From a virus: a stretch of 31,130 nt of DNA. A model generated the notes under the pieces. The model was not told where the DNA came from. It ran no database searches and saw only the letters and a program-made list of their open reading frames with translations. Numbering within the stretch: the stretch's first letter is position 1; every line of letters starts with the position of its first letter. Where the stretch lies: positions 1 through 31,130 of IMG/VR virus record IMGVR_UViG_3300042392_002234; one strand, 5' to 3'. Of this stretch, positions 10,701-15,479 are shown one piece after another. Made by a program: the position numbers and the translations under genes.

Positions 10701-11692
10701 AGAGGCTCAATGAGACAACCCGAAACAGTATAATTAGCCTCTACGAGGAGGCGGAAAGCAATTTCAATGCCTATCAACTCGCGCTGAAAGAATATGATGA
10801 AACTGGAGTTTGGGATGGGCCAAAGTTGGCCCAAAACACAAGAGTTCCAGGCAGGGATAGGGACCGCAAGGAATATCAGACCTACGTAGCGGGCCAAGAT
10901 GACGAACGCATTAATCCTGAATATTTGAGGGACATTGCTCGTGGCTATATTGATAATGGACGAAGGGTGATGGCGCGATATGAATATGCCTATCCGCTAG
11001 CAAAAGCAGGCAAAGAACATCTTAGTTATAACCATGCTTCCTTCGGGCCTAGCAGGGGATACGTGCGCAATGCCTTCCCAACAAGTAAAACATATCTCGT
11101 AAGAGTTCCCGAGCGAGAGGTAGTAGAAGGGTTCCCGTCTCAGGAGTATCAGATTTTTGAGGCCAGAACACCGATAGCAAGTTTTGAGGTACCAAATCAG
11201 TTCAACGTTCCAAATATGACAGAAGTAGAAGATGCTTCTATCGCCCTTTTTGAACAGGCCGCACAGAAACACCTTTCAAGTGGTGCAACAGACGACAACG
11301 GGGGTCGCCTACTACGAAGTATGCAATTGCATGACGATGAATTCGAGAAAAAATATAATCAGAAAGTCCCTAACGGAGACGGAGATTGCTTTAGTGAAGC
11401 AATAGAGCAGGCAAGAGATTTGGCCGAAACTTATGAAAGCATGAAAATAGCTCATGGCTATCCCCTTGGAACGGGAGGAGATGCCGAAGGACTCAGGTTC
11501 CCGCACGCATGGAACGAATTCATGAGAGACGGCGTCGAGTGGGTTAGGGACTACTCTAATGGGAATGAAGTTGAAATCCCGAAGGCTGTTTATTACGCCA
11601 TTGGCAACATTGCAGAGCAGGACGTAAGTGTATTCAGCCTTGAAGAAGCAGAAAAGAGCATGAGCGAAAATGGACACTATGGGCCCTGGTAA
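1775..11692 (+). CDS. Giant multidomain polyvalent protein / candidate polyprotein with LSSG motifs
   Basis: A single frame of 3305 residues. Order, by approximate residue: basic N-terminus with a DxDxDG calcium-type loop (~78-84); GNAT-like domain (~130-300); second GNAT-like domain (~305-660, with QGHGIG); unknown block with FLVHQTS and HMTLNH segments (~666-1136); HDLFGH/RHGEW domain (~1140-1550); zinc metallopeptidase with HEYGH at 1821-1825 (~1585-2005); ADP-ribosyltransferase-like domain (~2012-2370); short unknown segment (~2375-2460); DEDDh exonuclease (~2465-2750); coiled-coil block with an HTG segment (~2762-3165); papain-like domain (~3168-3305). Boundaries are marked by LSSG tetrapeptides. 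This architecture matches the phage 'polyvalent protein' concept: effectors thought to enter the host with phage DNA. No ribosome-binding site is seen; the start follows an extended -10. Confidence 0.85.
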   Translation: MSVDNNEFHIPFEETRRGVDSNTEEKAALGRLGRYLGSRATNRPTIGQRRRGRGGGRGVEIPTGGKPGTRNPTGSRRDVDGDGWADEGTKKPVWVGMGNTEPASKPKPQAQRQTAKRTETEVAKKLSSGLEQLSPLERYDYGPVVAAKKIKSKDTEYRLVIRNDFDIGIYLESDFNKARDVLVERFNKLGANPFNDKPSPLGPEDIDDRDVLRFMLDNDKTIKTMSAMQVWSPGGGSRTEVFQINTRPKHQRRGLAAEMFNTHRETFPELDLQHSDALSEDGRAFSKAVPATSNMESPDRPSSLSSGKKYQELVDAQPELTEEKLRQIDELNELLRSDLLDSADSYSEDTDVFGTGIDILNDSPERAAQRKRVHDLLREIFSGEIELEEDIIVTATNGEKINLGKTVVVDVAESFEALGWQVEIDEVSEEDIQLVQDQTFEPFLSADSTGIGLAARFQFKLTPTADAAERLTAAGVPDEMIWDEMMSVGPGTQGEVQFGRSARMLSYFPGDKPTATMQHETFFLNSESQGHGIGSAFNARNEKIYEAIGQLKIFAAGTSNTEESIGATHWPRNGFTWAGEPGKQTFLGTIAEALDDTEQNWFSPEEKSRISSLIRKNPDTGLFETDSTPENLLKFQRATELFKEKELSILYVREVSKRKTPAGALSSGRIGTVKTEPVEMMRSTEFPKLGTKLIDSGGTPDPTSSQKQYMEFPVYEIDGKKFAFGNTDLGRFQPEFNTEDIEIVPLNPYAIVGLPKTSTEGQEWALKMFHAIQAVSLLDDIEAGRVGNRKVGLVAALTYAAKRGDKPALEELERLAKIGEELLVNNRRDFVSAAKVYNEQMWDVDGTYWDDTPNMQVVLGPTRTNEYGDTVRTTRALGIDDMFLVHQTSYKPQYDDDGNIILKPTGDFIPIDPNTGEQLLDPISGKPVAMPDRDSIHMTLNHMVKGHMWRNEPTESTSVIIVPLRDVLDANPGSLDNLFVVDTFLTPKPGEGLVIPMKKGKVVEGSGKELKESVHEALLEVGKLHNGHPEYITPTLLGGESFSETPNADDRVGVVALQDIPKEYPEYAEGVVGSPHADHPSVRLAEFDNFYVNSASSRMAAYDYGRLSPNAKLRIYDSNSDKYSSARIETIYEDSGFSSGRVQRRTPKSGANLADAFDEPREVTQEEATRMGSSREVLTSKRVAERIIKKIEEKTGTELTTNQKNTIENTIPGLLDEIAEKTLLDVEVSDAFSETGEQLLSSIAIDIASDGIPFVSADPIPQLAEQIPDKRDWSTVELPKRDDVLSILDEALKDTLIFKNNVWLDTDGNIVARKIDKDGSSSLEFESEEARTRFPLLEMIAPLGFVIAGDKLSLPRLQQDTLPKPYIEAWKKHSEFMVELSRRAGKLMGDEGLFVQGSRRIHNSSTYIRGYIGGITDPSKFNMGLTGKALQDSHDLFGHLGTGRGFDRHGEWANDLAMMSIIDHPDSPLTPKEKLAVKHLHYLLYSANRIKEGRNDEAKDTTGIVQRINRARTILDVAYQDVGDTRTSTPRVYAGDFGSVIKKLDAASTTKGLSSGRKSIYEADPEDVELALAYDALGMSNRLASGRERPRILARPILRRPTIEPGRRAVKGYGKPDASGNEVRRNSNKWLAGMTPEEISRVIIPSSQAEHFEMWADDMAGGSWRTNSKEREFLQKYYDELRANKNSLDIDYSPENVKATQELVEGMLKSSPQMLWMFENFGSPMIVSFTREAMEGFEVSPEMKERLELSRQQRGAEKSQFISGLSSPAFGLIGLAPRALIDRESMTTNEKGVYPINLDPARIPQPRDAHVDRSLHGVVMHEYGHWLHYRAAWDSEANGKSRKEKSFYGSGDIGDPRYVAALEVADEYMNPDADDEAIKIWSEFIDLTERSAEEMFGANRDKALTATSYGNVNKREAIAEAFVAIMHPNKDMPKLALSKKLRDDVYALAGVDPSNLPWAARTDGRPTIQLSSNAETRVAPDGERSVMSRIFDVVRTGEGRTSTPSRKESLSSGKKPHTPKWKSVEDIIDYAAVGALPDHDQQQKEQVMSESVRDWEEWMPCRQIRMASYELAGIKDYSDRDPNIDETRGFWGDAMRFDATVSPEARTEQARYIMANIVDSLLNKGKYDRQPYLYRAMTFSSPEEAKQFFDAMQVGAQVDIPLIAFVDKGPSPSGGHFLTKFGTDALLVLEDFPGAYKAEGTFEPLFNSTDESDTLYNINEFAESILAGVERGEIDEENIEFDTEFANRLIKLVEDYRESRDPSERRRLKTEMGEALEETGNESINLEWEGEPLPEDHEGYYEALYYHESLYDESSNRSPREHISGGRLEVISVEPDPAGLYKEVVTLRQVGAFDPQEKGALVLKTDGQARSAALSSGNRNNSYNLVAIETDDSTPDMLESLKEKLGDALVSHETSTVDLGARGQTNVRKKHTFTISSEKLRNTHAHNYATNRSFMAQIQELSSGAKPPQYPRKPTMGAFIGSADSEFDGITNWEDFKSAIADKEIVFIDYETTGLKFDKFNESAGNGSPTQIGAVKMKNGEVIARFNVFVNPGMPMSEWEKWSQDNLKDGDGNPITDAYLADKPSIAEAHRQLVEFMGDTELMGMQNAVFDNEVLEDALKESGIEWRPKGIIDTKEISDMVLPKWSETNPDAPFRVNKDGTKSPSNSLGDITKYLGVDLGDKHHNADADAEATAKVLQAIVDGAIENNWPADVLDKGKRRDKESKTQIKFEKAVSEFEDAKRKFIEDSEQESLSSGGDTLSSGSTILSQWMDVTASDSFGKSGSELRNTFGRADLERLQKVLQDEQSALSKTIDEWQKTGVWNGETNGVALPRTKNPKSGITRNISAEESSGMGDKDTLSSTFNGYLSQIEKQLDHVNERLINLDRMENDGDIAHVNAVSIADLPNFAALAERGKKIRESRGSWEDREWSLTKDDPDAMWLIHTGAPILEGGVLDPSFTLPKGGDGTYLRQGMDTQRLNETTRNSIISLYEEAESNFNAYQLALKEYDETGVWDGPKLAQNTRVPGRDRDRKEYQTYVAGQDDERINPEYLRDIARGYIDNGRRVMARYEYAYPLAKAGKEHLSYNHASFGPSRGYVRNAFPTSKTYLVRVPEREVVEGFPSQEYQIFEARTPIASFEVPNQFNVPNMTEVEDASIALFEQAAQKHLSSGATDDNGGRLLRSMQLHDDEFEKKYNQKVPNGDGDCFSEAIEQARDLAETYESMKIAHGYPLGTGGDAEGLRFPHAWNEFMRDGVEWVRDYSNGNEVEIPKAVYYAIGNIAEQDVSVFSLEEAEKSMSENGHYGPW
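6524..7804 (+). other. Zinc metallopeptidase (HExxH) domain of the giant protein
   Basis: Residues about 1585-2009. HEYGHWLHY at 1821-1829 gives the HExxH zinc site (H1821, E1822, H1825). About 90 residues later NKREAIAEAFVAIMH supplies candidate third-ligand glutamates (E1916 or E1920), the pattern of gluzincin-like domains in phage polyvalent and MuF-associated proteins. It may process the polyprotein or attack a host protein. Confidence 0.7.
7811..8893 (+). other. ADP-ribosyltransferase-like domain of the giant protein
   Basis: Residues about 2013-2373, bounded by LSSG motifs on both sides. The order is an Arg strand (PYLYRAMTF), a middle strand block (VDIPLIAFVDKG) and a late E-containing strand (REHISGGRLEVISVE). 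This mirrors the R-S-E type of ADP-ribosyltransferase, although the canonical Ser strand is weak. An acidic insertion of about 120 residues separates the last two parts. Likely substrate is a host protein, by analogy with other phage ARTs. Confidence 0.5.
9167..10030 (+). other. DEDDh 3'-5' exonuclease domain of the giant protein
   Basis: Residues about 2465-2752. Exo I is IDYETTG (D2509, E2511), Exo II is NAVFDNEVLEDAL, and Exo III is HHNADADAEATAKVL, which gives the His and final Asp of the DEDDh (DnaQ/RNase T) superfamily. All catalytic positions look intact. Flanked by LSSG motifs at 2461 and 2753. Confidence 0.85.
11285..11689 (+). other. Papain-like peptidase domain at the C-terminus of the giant protein
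   Basis: Residues about 3171-3305, directly after the last LSSG. GDGDCFSEAIEQA carries a candidate nucleophile C3205, RFPHAWNEF carries H3244, and VRDYSNG carries D3259. The end reads NGHYGPW. Cys, His and Asp in this order and spacing, with an HAW motif, match small papain-fold domains I know from phage and plasmid multidomain proteins. Best candidate for cutting at LSSG. Confidence 0.6.
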
Positions 11693-11912
11693 AGAAGAAG
11701 ACAACAAAGATATTTTTAGTTTAGAATTAAACGAAATAGGAAAACGTGGACTACCTGTTGCGAAAAGACAAATGACGGGAAAAAATAAGGCAAAAGAAGA
11801 AACAAAAAATAGTAAGGTTTCTGTTTTAGACATACCGTCCTTGGGCACTCCAACGCCACCTATATATATGAAGCCGCTCAAGAGAGAACAAAAAGAGAAA
11901 AAGAAAAAATGA
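11670..11912 (+). CDS. Small lysine-rich protein, unknown function
   Basis: An 80-residue, very basic protein ending in a Lys/Glu run. It starts inside the last 23 bases of the giant gene (ATG at 11670; an in-frame ATG at 11679 is equally possible), so translation is probably coupled. Its stop overlaps the next start (ATGA). No domain was recognised. Composition and position suggest a nucleic-acid- or virion-associated accessory protein, but that is inference. Confidence 0.6.
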   Translation: MDTMGPGKEEDNKDIFSLELNEIGKRGLPVAKRQMTGKNKAKEETKNSKVSVLDIPSLGTPTPPIYMKPLKREQKEKKKK

Positions 11913-12397
11913 GAGAAAATAAAAATTCACCGGACTCGCCTGCTTGGGTCGAAGACTCAATCGCAAAGTTTGTAGAAGATGCCCCAGGGGTGCTGGAAAA
12001 AACTGCAAAAATGTCTTACACGAAGCCGAATGTTCGCGAACGGATTAAGAACCGAATAATGGCTGGCTCGCGAGGAGGGAAGCCTGGTCAGTGGAGTGCA
12101 AGAAAAGCGCAGCTTCTGGCGATGGAATACCGAAAAGCTGGCGGAGGATATAGGGGCAAGCCGAAGAAAGCACAGCGCTCTCTAAAGAAGTGGACTCGTG
12201 AAAAATGGACGACCTCTGACGGCAAGCCCGCAATCAGAAAAGGTGGAACTACCAGATACTTGCCAGCAAAGGCGTGGTCAAAGTTGACGCCGGCACAAAG
12301 AACTGCAACCAATAGAAAGAAAACAATAGGAAGCCGCAAGGGCCGACAGTTTGTCCCCAATACTGAAGCCGCGGCCAAAGCGAGAAAAAAAGCATAA
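11909..12397 (+). CDS. Basic protein with DUF6321/DUF5872-like domains
   Basis: A 162-residue strongly basic protein. Residues about 48-80 include SRGGKPGQWSARKAQLLA followed by a GGGY turn, the signature I associate with DUF6321. Residues about 90-150 include KKWTREKWTT, RYLPAKAWSKL, ATNRKKTIGSRKGRQFV, the pattern of DUF5872. These two domains occur together in tailed phages and large DNA viruses; their function is not known to me. Basic charge suggests nucleic acid binding or packaging. It overlaps the upstream gene by four bases. Confidence 0.75.
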   Translation: MRENKNSPDSPAWVEDSIAKFVEDAPGVLEKTAKMSYTKPNVRERIKNRIMAGSRGGKPGQWSARKAQLLAMEYRKAGGGYRGKPKKAQRSLKKWTREKWTTSDGKPAIRKGGTTRYLPAKAWSKLTPAQRTATNRKKTIGSRKGRQFVPNTEAAAKARKKA

Positions 12398-12398
12398 C

Positions 12399-12584
12399 AT
12401 GGCAACGCATTTTGACCCAGACGACGAAGAATATCTACAGCTCCTAGCCGAGTACGAAAGATATATGCAGCATAGTCCTGGCGCATACGAGGACTTTGAT
12501 GACTGGCTTGAGCTAGAATATGGTTCATCCAGGCGAAAGGCGCTCAAGCGCAATACAAGGTTCCGTAAAGAGAAGGACTTTTAA
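12399..12584 (+). CDS. Small acidic protein, unknown function
   Basis: A 61-residue protein with an acidic, aromatic N-terminal two-thirds (many D, E, Y and W) and a basic tail. The ATG at 12399 lies one base after the preceding stop. It is a member of the same run of short genes downstream of the giant gene. No family recognised. The charge split could suit a protein-protein adaptor. Confidence 0.6.
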   Translation: MATHFDPDDEEYLQLLAEYERYMQHSPGAYEDFDDWLELEYGSSRRKALKRNTRFRKEKDF

Positions 12585-12585
12585 T

Positions 12586-12792
12586 ATGACATTCCCAGGA
12601 TTTGATGGCGATATTAAAATTCTCGCAGACATCGCCGCTATTGACTCAAAAAGACTCACTCAGGACCAGGAACGGGCCCTCGACTTGGTCGCCACGCTTA
12701 AGCACTTGCGAAAAAACATGCGATTTAAAACCGGAGAACTGGCTTTTTCAGAAGAAAAAGACGACCAAGAAGAAGACCAGGACGAGGACTAG
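12586..12792 (+). CDS. Small helical protein with acidic tail
   Basis: A 68-residue protein beginning at ATG 12586, one base after the preceding stop. The middle is helical (LTQDQERALDLVATLKHL) and the end is a Glu/Asp run. It is the last gene of the plus-strand run; its stop codon overlaps the stop of the convergent minus-strand gene. No family recognised. Confidence 0.6.
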   Translation: MTFPGFDGDIKILADIAAIDSKRLTQDQERALDLVATLKHLRKNMRFKTGELAFSEEKDDQEEDQDED

Positions 12793-13037
12793 GGCTTGCG
12801 AGTCTTGCGTGATTTGGTGGAATTTAACGCAGAAGCTTTCTTGACAAGTTCTTTCATTTCGGCTTCATAGATTTCGTCAAACTCGTCCCAGTAGCGAGTC
12901 TTGAGTACCAGGTGTGCACGACGACGTGCTTCCTGACGAAGCGAGTTTCGTAGCGTTGATGCGGCCTTCTGCTCTGGGCTATGTGGAGGCCTACCTCGGT
13001 TAATTCCTTTTTGAAGAAGCTTGCTGTATTCTGACAT
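12789..13037 (-). CDS. Small basic helical protein, unknown function
   Basis: An 82-residue protein with a clear ribosome-binding site (AGGGAG, five to six bases before ATG). A full promoter lies upstream. Residues about 15-70 are rich in Arg, Lys and Glu and predicted helical. The Lys/Arg-rich tail suggests nucleic acid binding. It follows ssb on the same strand but has its own promoter and is separated from ssb by a terminator. Confidence 0.7.
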   Translation of the reverse strand: MSEYSKLLQKGINRGRPPHSPEQKAASTLRNSLRQEARRRAHLVLKTRYWDEFDEIYEAEMKELVKKASALNSTKSRKTRKP

Positions 13038-13077
13038 TTTTATCTCCCTTTTAATAAGTGGGTTGATGGGAATTCAA

Positions 13078-13106
13078 ATGATATGGCGACCTTTTTGCTT
13101 TAGCAA
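13078..13106 (-). promoter_or_regulatory. Promoter of the small basic gene
   Basis: On the minus strand TTGCTA (13101-13106), a 17-base spacer, then TATCAT (13078-13083). It sits about 40 bases upstream of the ATG at 13037 and matches the primary-sigma pattern. Confidence 0.6.
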
Positions 13107-13152
13107 CATTTTTTTTTAAAAAGTTTTTAATTCACCAAATGTGCCCATAAAT

Positions 13153-13193
13153 GCAAAAACCCGACCATACCAGGCTTCCCTAGTGGTCGGGTT
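13153..13193 (-). terminator. Rho-independent terminator of ssb
   Basis: AACCCGACCA and TGGTCGGGTT form a perfect 10-bp stem with a 16-base loop. Read on the minus strand the stem is followed by TTTTTGC, about 50 bases after the ssb stop codon. Confidence 0.75.
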
Positions 13194-13243
13194 CTTGCTC
13201 TTCGTGTGGGGCTTATTAGGCCCCTATAACGGCTACTTAATGC

Positions 13244-13720
13244 TCAGAATGGTTCTTCTGATTCTGGCATCAACATTGCGCCTGCTGGGACTTTTGCCGC
13301 GCTTGGGCGAGCTCGACGTGGCTGAGCAGAACCTCCACGAGGTGCTCCGCCTTCGGAGTTTTCACTGCGCAGGCGACGCTCGATGGTCTCTAGTGACTTG
13401 GTGGAGATTGCAATTTCCTCTGCAACTACCTCAACAACAGAGCGCTTATTGCCCTCTTTGTCATCGTAGGTGCGTTGCTCAAGACGGCCATAGACGATGA
13501 CTCCAATACCTTTTTCAAGGGTGCGTGCGGAGTTCTCGGCAAGATAGCGCCATGCAGTGATGTTGAAGAAACTAGTCTTCTCTTGCTTTTCTCCGGCAGC
13601 GTCGTACCAGATATGGGTGTTTGCTACAGAGAAGCTAAGCTTCCCTTGTCCTGTTGTTGTGTAGGTAAGTTCGGGGTCTGCTGTCAGATTCCCGATGATT
13701 GTGATTGGGGCTAAATTCAT
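13244..13720 (-). CDS. ssb: Single-stranded DNA-binding protein
   Basis: A 158-residue SSB with an OB fold. It starts with the typical strand MNLAPITIIGNLTADPEL, then KLSFSVAN, TSFFNITAWRYLAENSA, KGIGVIVYGRLEQRTY and a final strand SVVEVVAEEIA. The tail is disordered (Gly, Ala, Pro, Arg) and ends in the acidic-hydrophobic peptide ESEEPF, close to the DDxPF-type tip that recruits repair and replication proteins. An upstream in-frame ATG exists, but homology starts at the Met used here, and the promoter lies between the two. Function: coats phage ssDNA in replication and recombination. Confidence 0.93.
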   Translation of the reverse strand: MNLAPITIIGNLTADPELTYTTTGQGKLSFSVANTHIWYDAAGEKQEKTSFFNITAWRYLAENSARTLEKGIGVIVYGRLEQRTYDDKEGNKRSVVEVVAEEIAISTKSLETIERRLRSENSEGGAPRGGSAQPRRARPSAAKVPAGAMLMPESEEPF

Positions 13721-13762
13721 TGGTTTGTCTCTTTTCTCTAAGTGTTGCCCTAAGGCGTACTC

Positions 13763-13791
13763 ACTATACAGGCTCGATGGTAGTCTGTCAA
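13763..13791 (-). promoter_or_regulatory. ssb promoter
   Basis: Minus strand: consensus TTGACA (13786-13791), 17-base spacer, TATAGT (13763-13768). About 40 bases upstream of the chosen ssb ATG. The -35 abuts the start of the divergent gene at 13794, so the two directions may interfere. Confidence 0.8.
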
Positions 13792-13793
13792 CC

Positions 13794-14033
13794 ATGACAC
13801 ACTCAAGCGGAGCAGAACTTAGACTTTCTCTAAGTGATTTAATTGCAAACACAATTTATCATTTCATAGATAAAGAAGACATCGGTCCAGGTGACGAGCG
13901 AGAAAATCTCCTTAACGCGGAAGACGCTGCCGAAAATATATTTGAAATTCTTGGTCTGCAAGTCAATGACGGGCCGAACGCCGAAGGCGAAATTGAGACT
14001 TTAATTACTAGAGATGTGCCGGATGAGCTATAA
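13794..14033 (+). CDS. Small acidic protein, unknown function
   Basis: A 79-residue acidic protein, divergent from ssb. Its segments LSLSDLIANTIYHFI and ENLLNAEDAAENIFEILGL are predicted helices. No strong ribosome-binding site precedes the ATG. It overlaps the nuclease-like gene by 11 bases, so it is probably the first gene of that operon. No family recognised. Confidence 0.6.
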   Translation: MTHSSGAELRLSLSDLIANTIYHFIDKEDIGPGDERENLLNAEDAAENIFEILGLQVNDGPNAEGEIETLITRDVPDEL

Positions 14034-14469
14034 GTTCGACATCCCAGCACGGAATTTTGACTTTGCATCTGACTTGAAATTTGGACAACAAAGCGAAAAT
14101 GATATATCCGATTTTCTCAATGTCCTGTCAGACGGTTCTTTTGAAGTCAAGACGGATAGGTACAGAAACGGCAGAATGTTTGTAGAAACAGACCAAAACC
14201 CGAAAGGGTTGCGCGACCAAAATGATGAATCAATTTGGAAAAAAAGCGGCATCAATGTCACTGAAGCGAAGTGGTGGGTTTATGTATTTTCACCAAAACA
14301 AGGATTTGTAATTGTGGATGTCAATAGACTAAAAAGATACTTACGTTTAAATAAGGATAAATTTAACGAATCCACAAAGACTTCCGTCGGTGGCAGCAAC
14401 CCAACCATGGGTTTCCTGTTGATGGCTGAAGATGTAAAAGATTTACTCACAAAAGAAATCTACGACTAA
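14023..14469 (+). CDS. PDDEXK-like nuclease
   Basis: A 148-residue protein starting at ATG 14023 inside the end of the previous gene. The core reads DFLNVLSDGSFEVKTDRY, then GRMFVETD, then a later KKSGINVTEAKWWVYVF. The E-x-K of FEVKTD, the following acidic strand (FVE) and the SGI...T.A.WW segment match a family of small phage PDDEXK-fold nucleases that I recognise by pattern. Likely a resolvase or endonuclease used in replication, recombination or host DNA breakdown. The proline-aspartate of the motif is not obvious, so activity is likely but unproven. Confidence 0.6.
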   Translation: MSYKFDIPARNFDFASDLKFGQQSENDISDFLNVLSDGSFEVKTDRYRNGRMFVETDQNPKGLRDQNDESIWKKSGINVTEAKWWVYVFSPKQGFVIVDVNRLKRYLRLNKDKFNESTKTSVGGSNPTMGFLLMAEDVKDLLTKEIYD

Positions 14470-14506
14470 ATTTAATAAACGCTGCACTTTTCATTAACTA
14501 CTAGGA

Positions 14507-14512
14507 TACTAT
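14507..14512 (+). promoter_or_regulatory. Candidate -10 of thioredoxin gene
   Basis: TACTAT ends seven bases before the thioredoxin ATG, and no properly spaced Shine-Dalgarno is present (AGGA is 13 bases away). This suggests a leaderless transcript. The -35 is weak. Confidence 0.4.
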
Positions 14513-14519
14513 CTGCATC

Positions 14520-14858
14520 ATGACAACAGAGCTGACATCTGATACATACGACGAATTTATTAACAGCGCCGAACTGCCGGTTATTGTTGATTTTTGGGCA
14601 CCATGGTGCAAACCCTGCCTCCAGATAGCTCCAATTATTGACGAACTCGCAACAGAGATGCAAAGCGAGATTACATTTGCAAAACTCAACATTGAAGATT
14701 TCCCAGAGTTTGGCAAACGGTACGAAATCTTATCGATACCTGCTCTCCTCGTCATTAAAAACGGCTTGCCCAATGGACGAGTAGTAATGAACGGTGGCTT
14801 CAATAAGGAACGCATGATAGAGGCTATGCGAAAAGCCATAAACGAAACAACAACCTGA
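14520..14858 (+). CDS. Thioredoxin
   Basis: A 112-residue classic thioredoxin. Strand VIVDFWAPWCKPC places the redox cysteines at C30 and C33 (WCKPC rather than the common WCGPC). The cis-proline loop is in SIPALLVIKNG, and the last helix is present. Length is standard. Phage thioredoxins can reduce ribonucleotide reductase or serve as a polymerase processivity factor; neither partner is visible here. It is followed after eight bases by a small RHH gene. Confidence 0.92.
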   Translation: MTTELTSDTYDEFINSAELPVIVDFWAPWCKPCLQIAPIIDELATEMQSEITFAKLNIEDFPEFGKRYEILSIPALLVIKNGLPNGRVVMNGGFNKERMIEAMRKAINETTT

Positions 14859-14866
14859 AGGTGAAT

Positions 14867-15025
14867 ATGTCAAACGATAAAGATTTTGAACGAGTGGTTC
14901 TTCATATTTCACGCGAGTTGCATAACAGACTTTTGGTCGCTTCAGATAAAAAGAAGTTGTCAATCGGCTCCATGCTTAGAGAAGCAGTTCGCACATATTT
15001 AGATGAAAGCGAAAGTAAAAAGTAA
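14867..15025 (+). CDS. Small ribbon-helix-helix regulator
   Basis: A 52-residue protein. The start follows an AGGTG ribosome-binding site shortly after the thioredoxin stop. Residues 8-50 read FERVVLHISRELHNRLLV, then KLSIGSMLREAVRTYLDE, the strand-helix-helix arrangement of CopG/Arc repressors. These bind DNA as dimers. It could autoregulate the thioredoxin operon. Its small size means many gene finders would miss it. Confidence 0.7.
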   Translation: MSNDKDFERVVLHISRELHNRLLVASDKKKLSIGSMLREAVRTYLDESESKK

Positions 15026-15056
15026 TGCCCACGACAACAAAGAAAAAGGAATCAAA

Positions 15057-15479
15057 ATGAAACGACTCATTCCAATCATTATCGGCACACTCGTACTCGT
15101 AGGTTGCGGAAGCAAGACCGTGTATGTCACTAGTACCGAAGCACCCGACACAACAGTCAAGGTGACCAAGACAACTGACGCACCGATTGCGACCCCAGCA
15201 CCCACTCAGCCACCTGTAGCGTGGAGCGACGAAGAGGAGTTCATCTACGACATCTACAACGAAAACACTGGTCCCATCTACCTTGAAGACCAAGACCTGA
15301 TTGACACAGGATATGCGGTTTGTGATGGTTTACGCAGTGGCATGACTGGCTATGATGCACTTGACGCAATTGTCTCATCATCTGAAGGTGATGCCGCAGT
15401 AGAAGAACTGCTTATCAATGTTACAGCAGCCGCGGTTGTGAACTTCTGTCCCGAACAGGCCTACAAGTTTGACAACTAA
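15057..15479 (+). CDS. DUF732-like secreted lipoprotein A
   Basis: A 140-residue lipoprotein. The signal peptide is MKRLIPIIIGTLVLVGC with lipobox LVGC (C17). A Thr/Pro/Ala linker follows, then a helical domain with EEFIYDIYNENTG, LIDTGYAVCDGLRSGMTGYDAL and a final AAVVNFCPEQA. The paired cysteines and the ...G..vCd.L..G... and ...FCP... motifs fit DUF732, a small actinobacterial secreted domain of unknown function. An upstream in-frame ATG was rejected because it would bury the signal peptide. It is paralogous to the lipoprotein at 15627. Candidate role: cell-surface alteration or superinfection exclusion. Confidence 0.75.
   Translation: MKRLIPIIIGTLVLVGCGSKTVYVTSTEAPDTTVKVTKTTDAPIATPAPTQPPVAWSDEEEFIYDIYNENTGPIYLEDQDLIDTGYAVCDGLRSGMTGYDALDAIVSSSEGDAAVEELLINVTAAAVVNFCPEQAYKFDN

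Larger units (their letters stand above)
2150..11284 (+). repeat. LSSG tetrapeptide repeats dividing the giant protein
   Basis: Exact L-S-S-G occurs at residues 126, 304, 665, 1553, 2010, 2374, 2461, 2753, 2760 and 3167. Variants are FSSG at 1137, LASG at 1583 and a possible decayed LSSN at 1970. The codons differ between copies (for example CTATCCAGTGGA, CTTTCGTCTGGA, TTATCTTCTGGG, CTTAGTAGTGGT), so this is not a DNA repeat but a protein-level signal kept by selection. Flanking residues vary, although K or R often follows. The copies lie at borders between recognisable domains. Candidate roles are protease cleavage site, flexible linker or packaging tag. Confidence 0.8.

Noticed and set aside
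2318-11272. Many minus-strand frames inside the giant gene
   Set aside because: Shadows of a long, domain-rich coding frame; none has a ribosome-binding site or recognisable domain.
1775-11692. LSSG motifs as intein or Hint splice junctions
   Set aside because: No Hint-domain motifs, no conserved Cys/Ser at an N-junction with His-Asn at a C-junction, and segments carry other enzymatic folds.
13141-13714. Plus-strand frames over ssb
   Set aside because: Antisense to a clear SSB coding region, and the first runs through its terminator.
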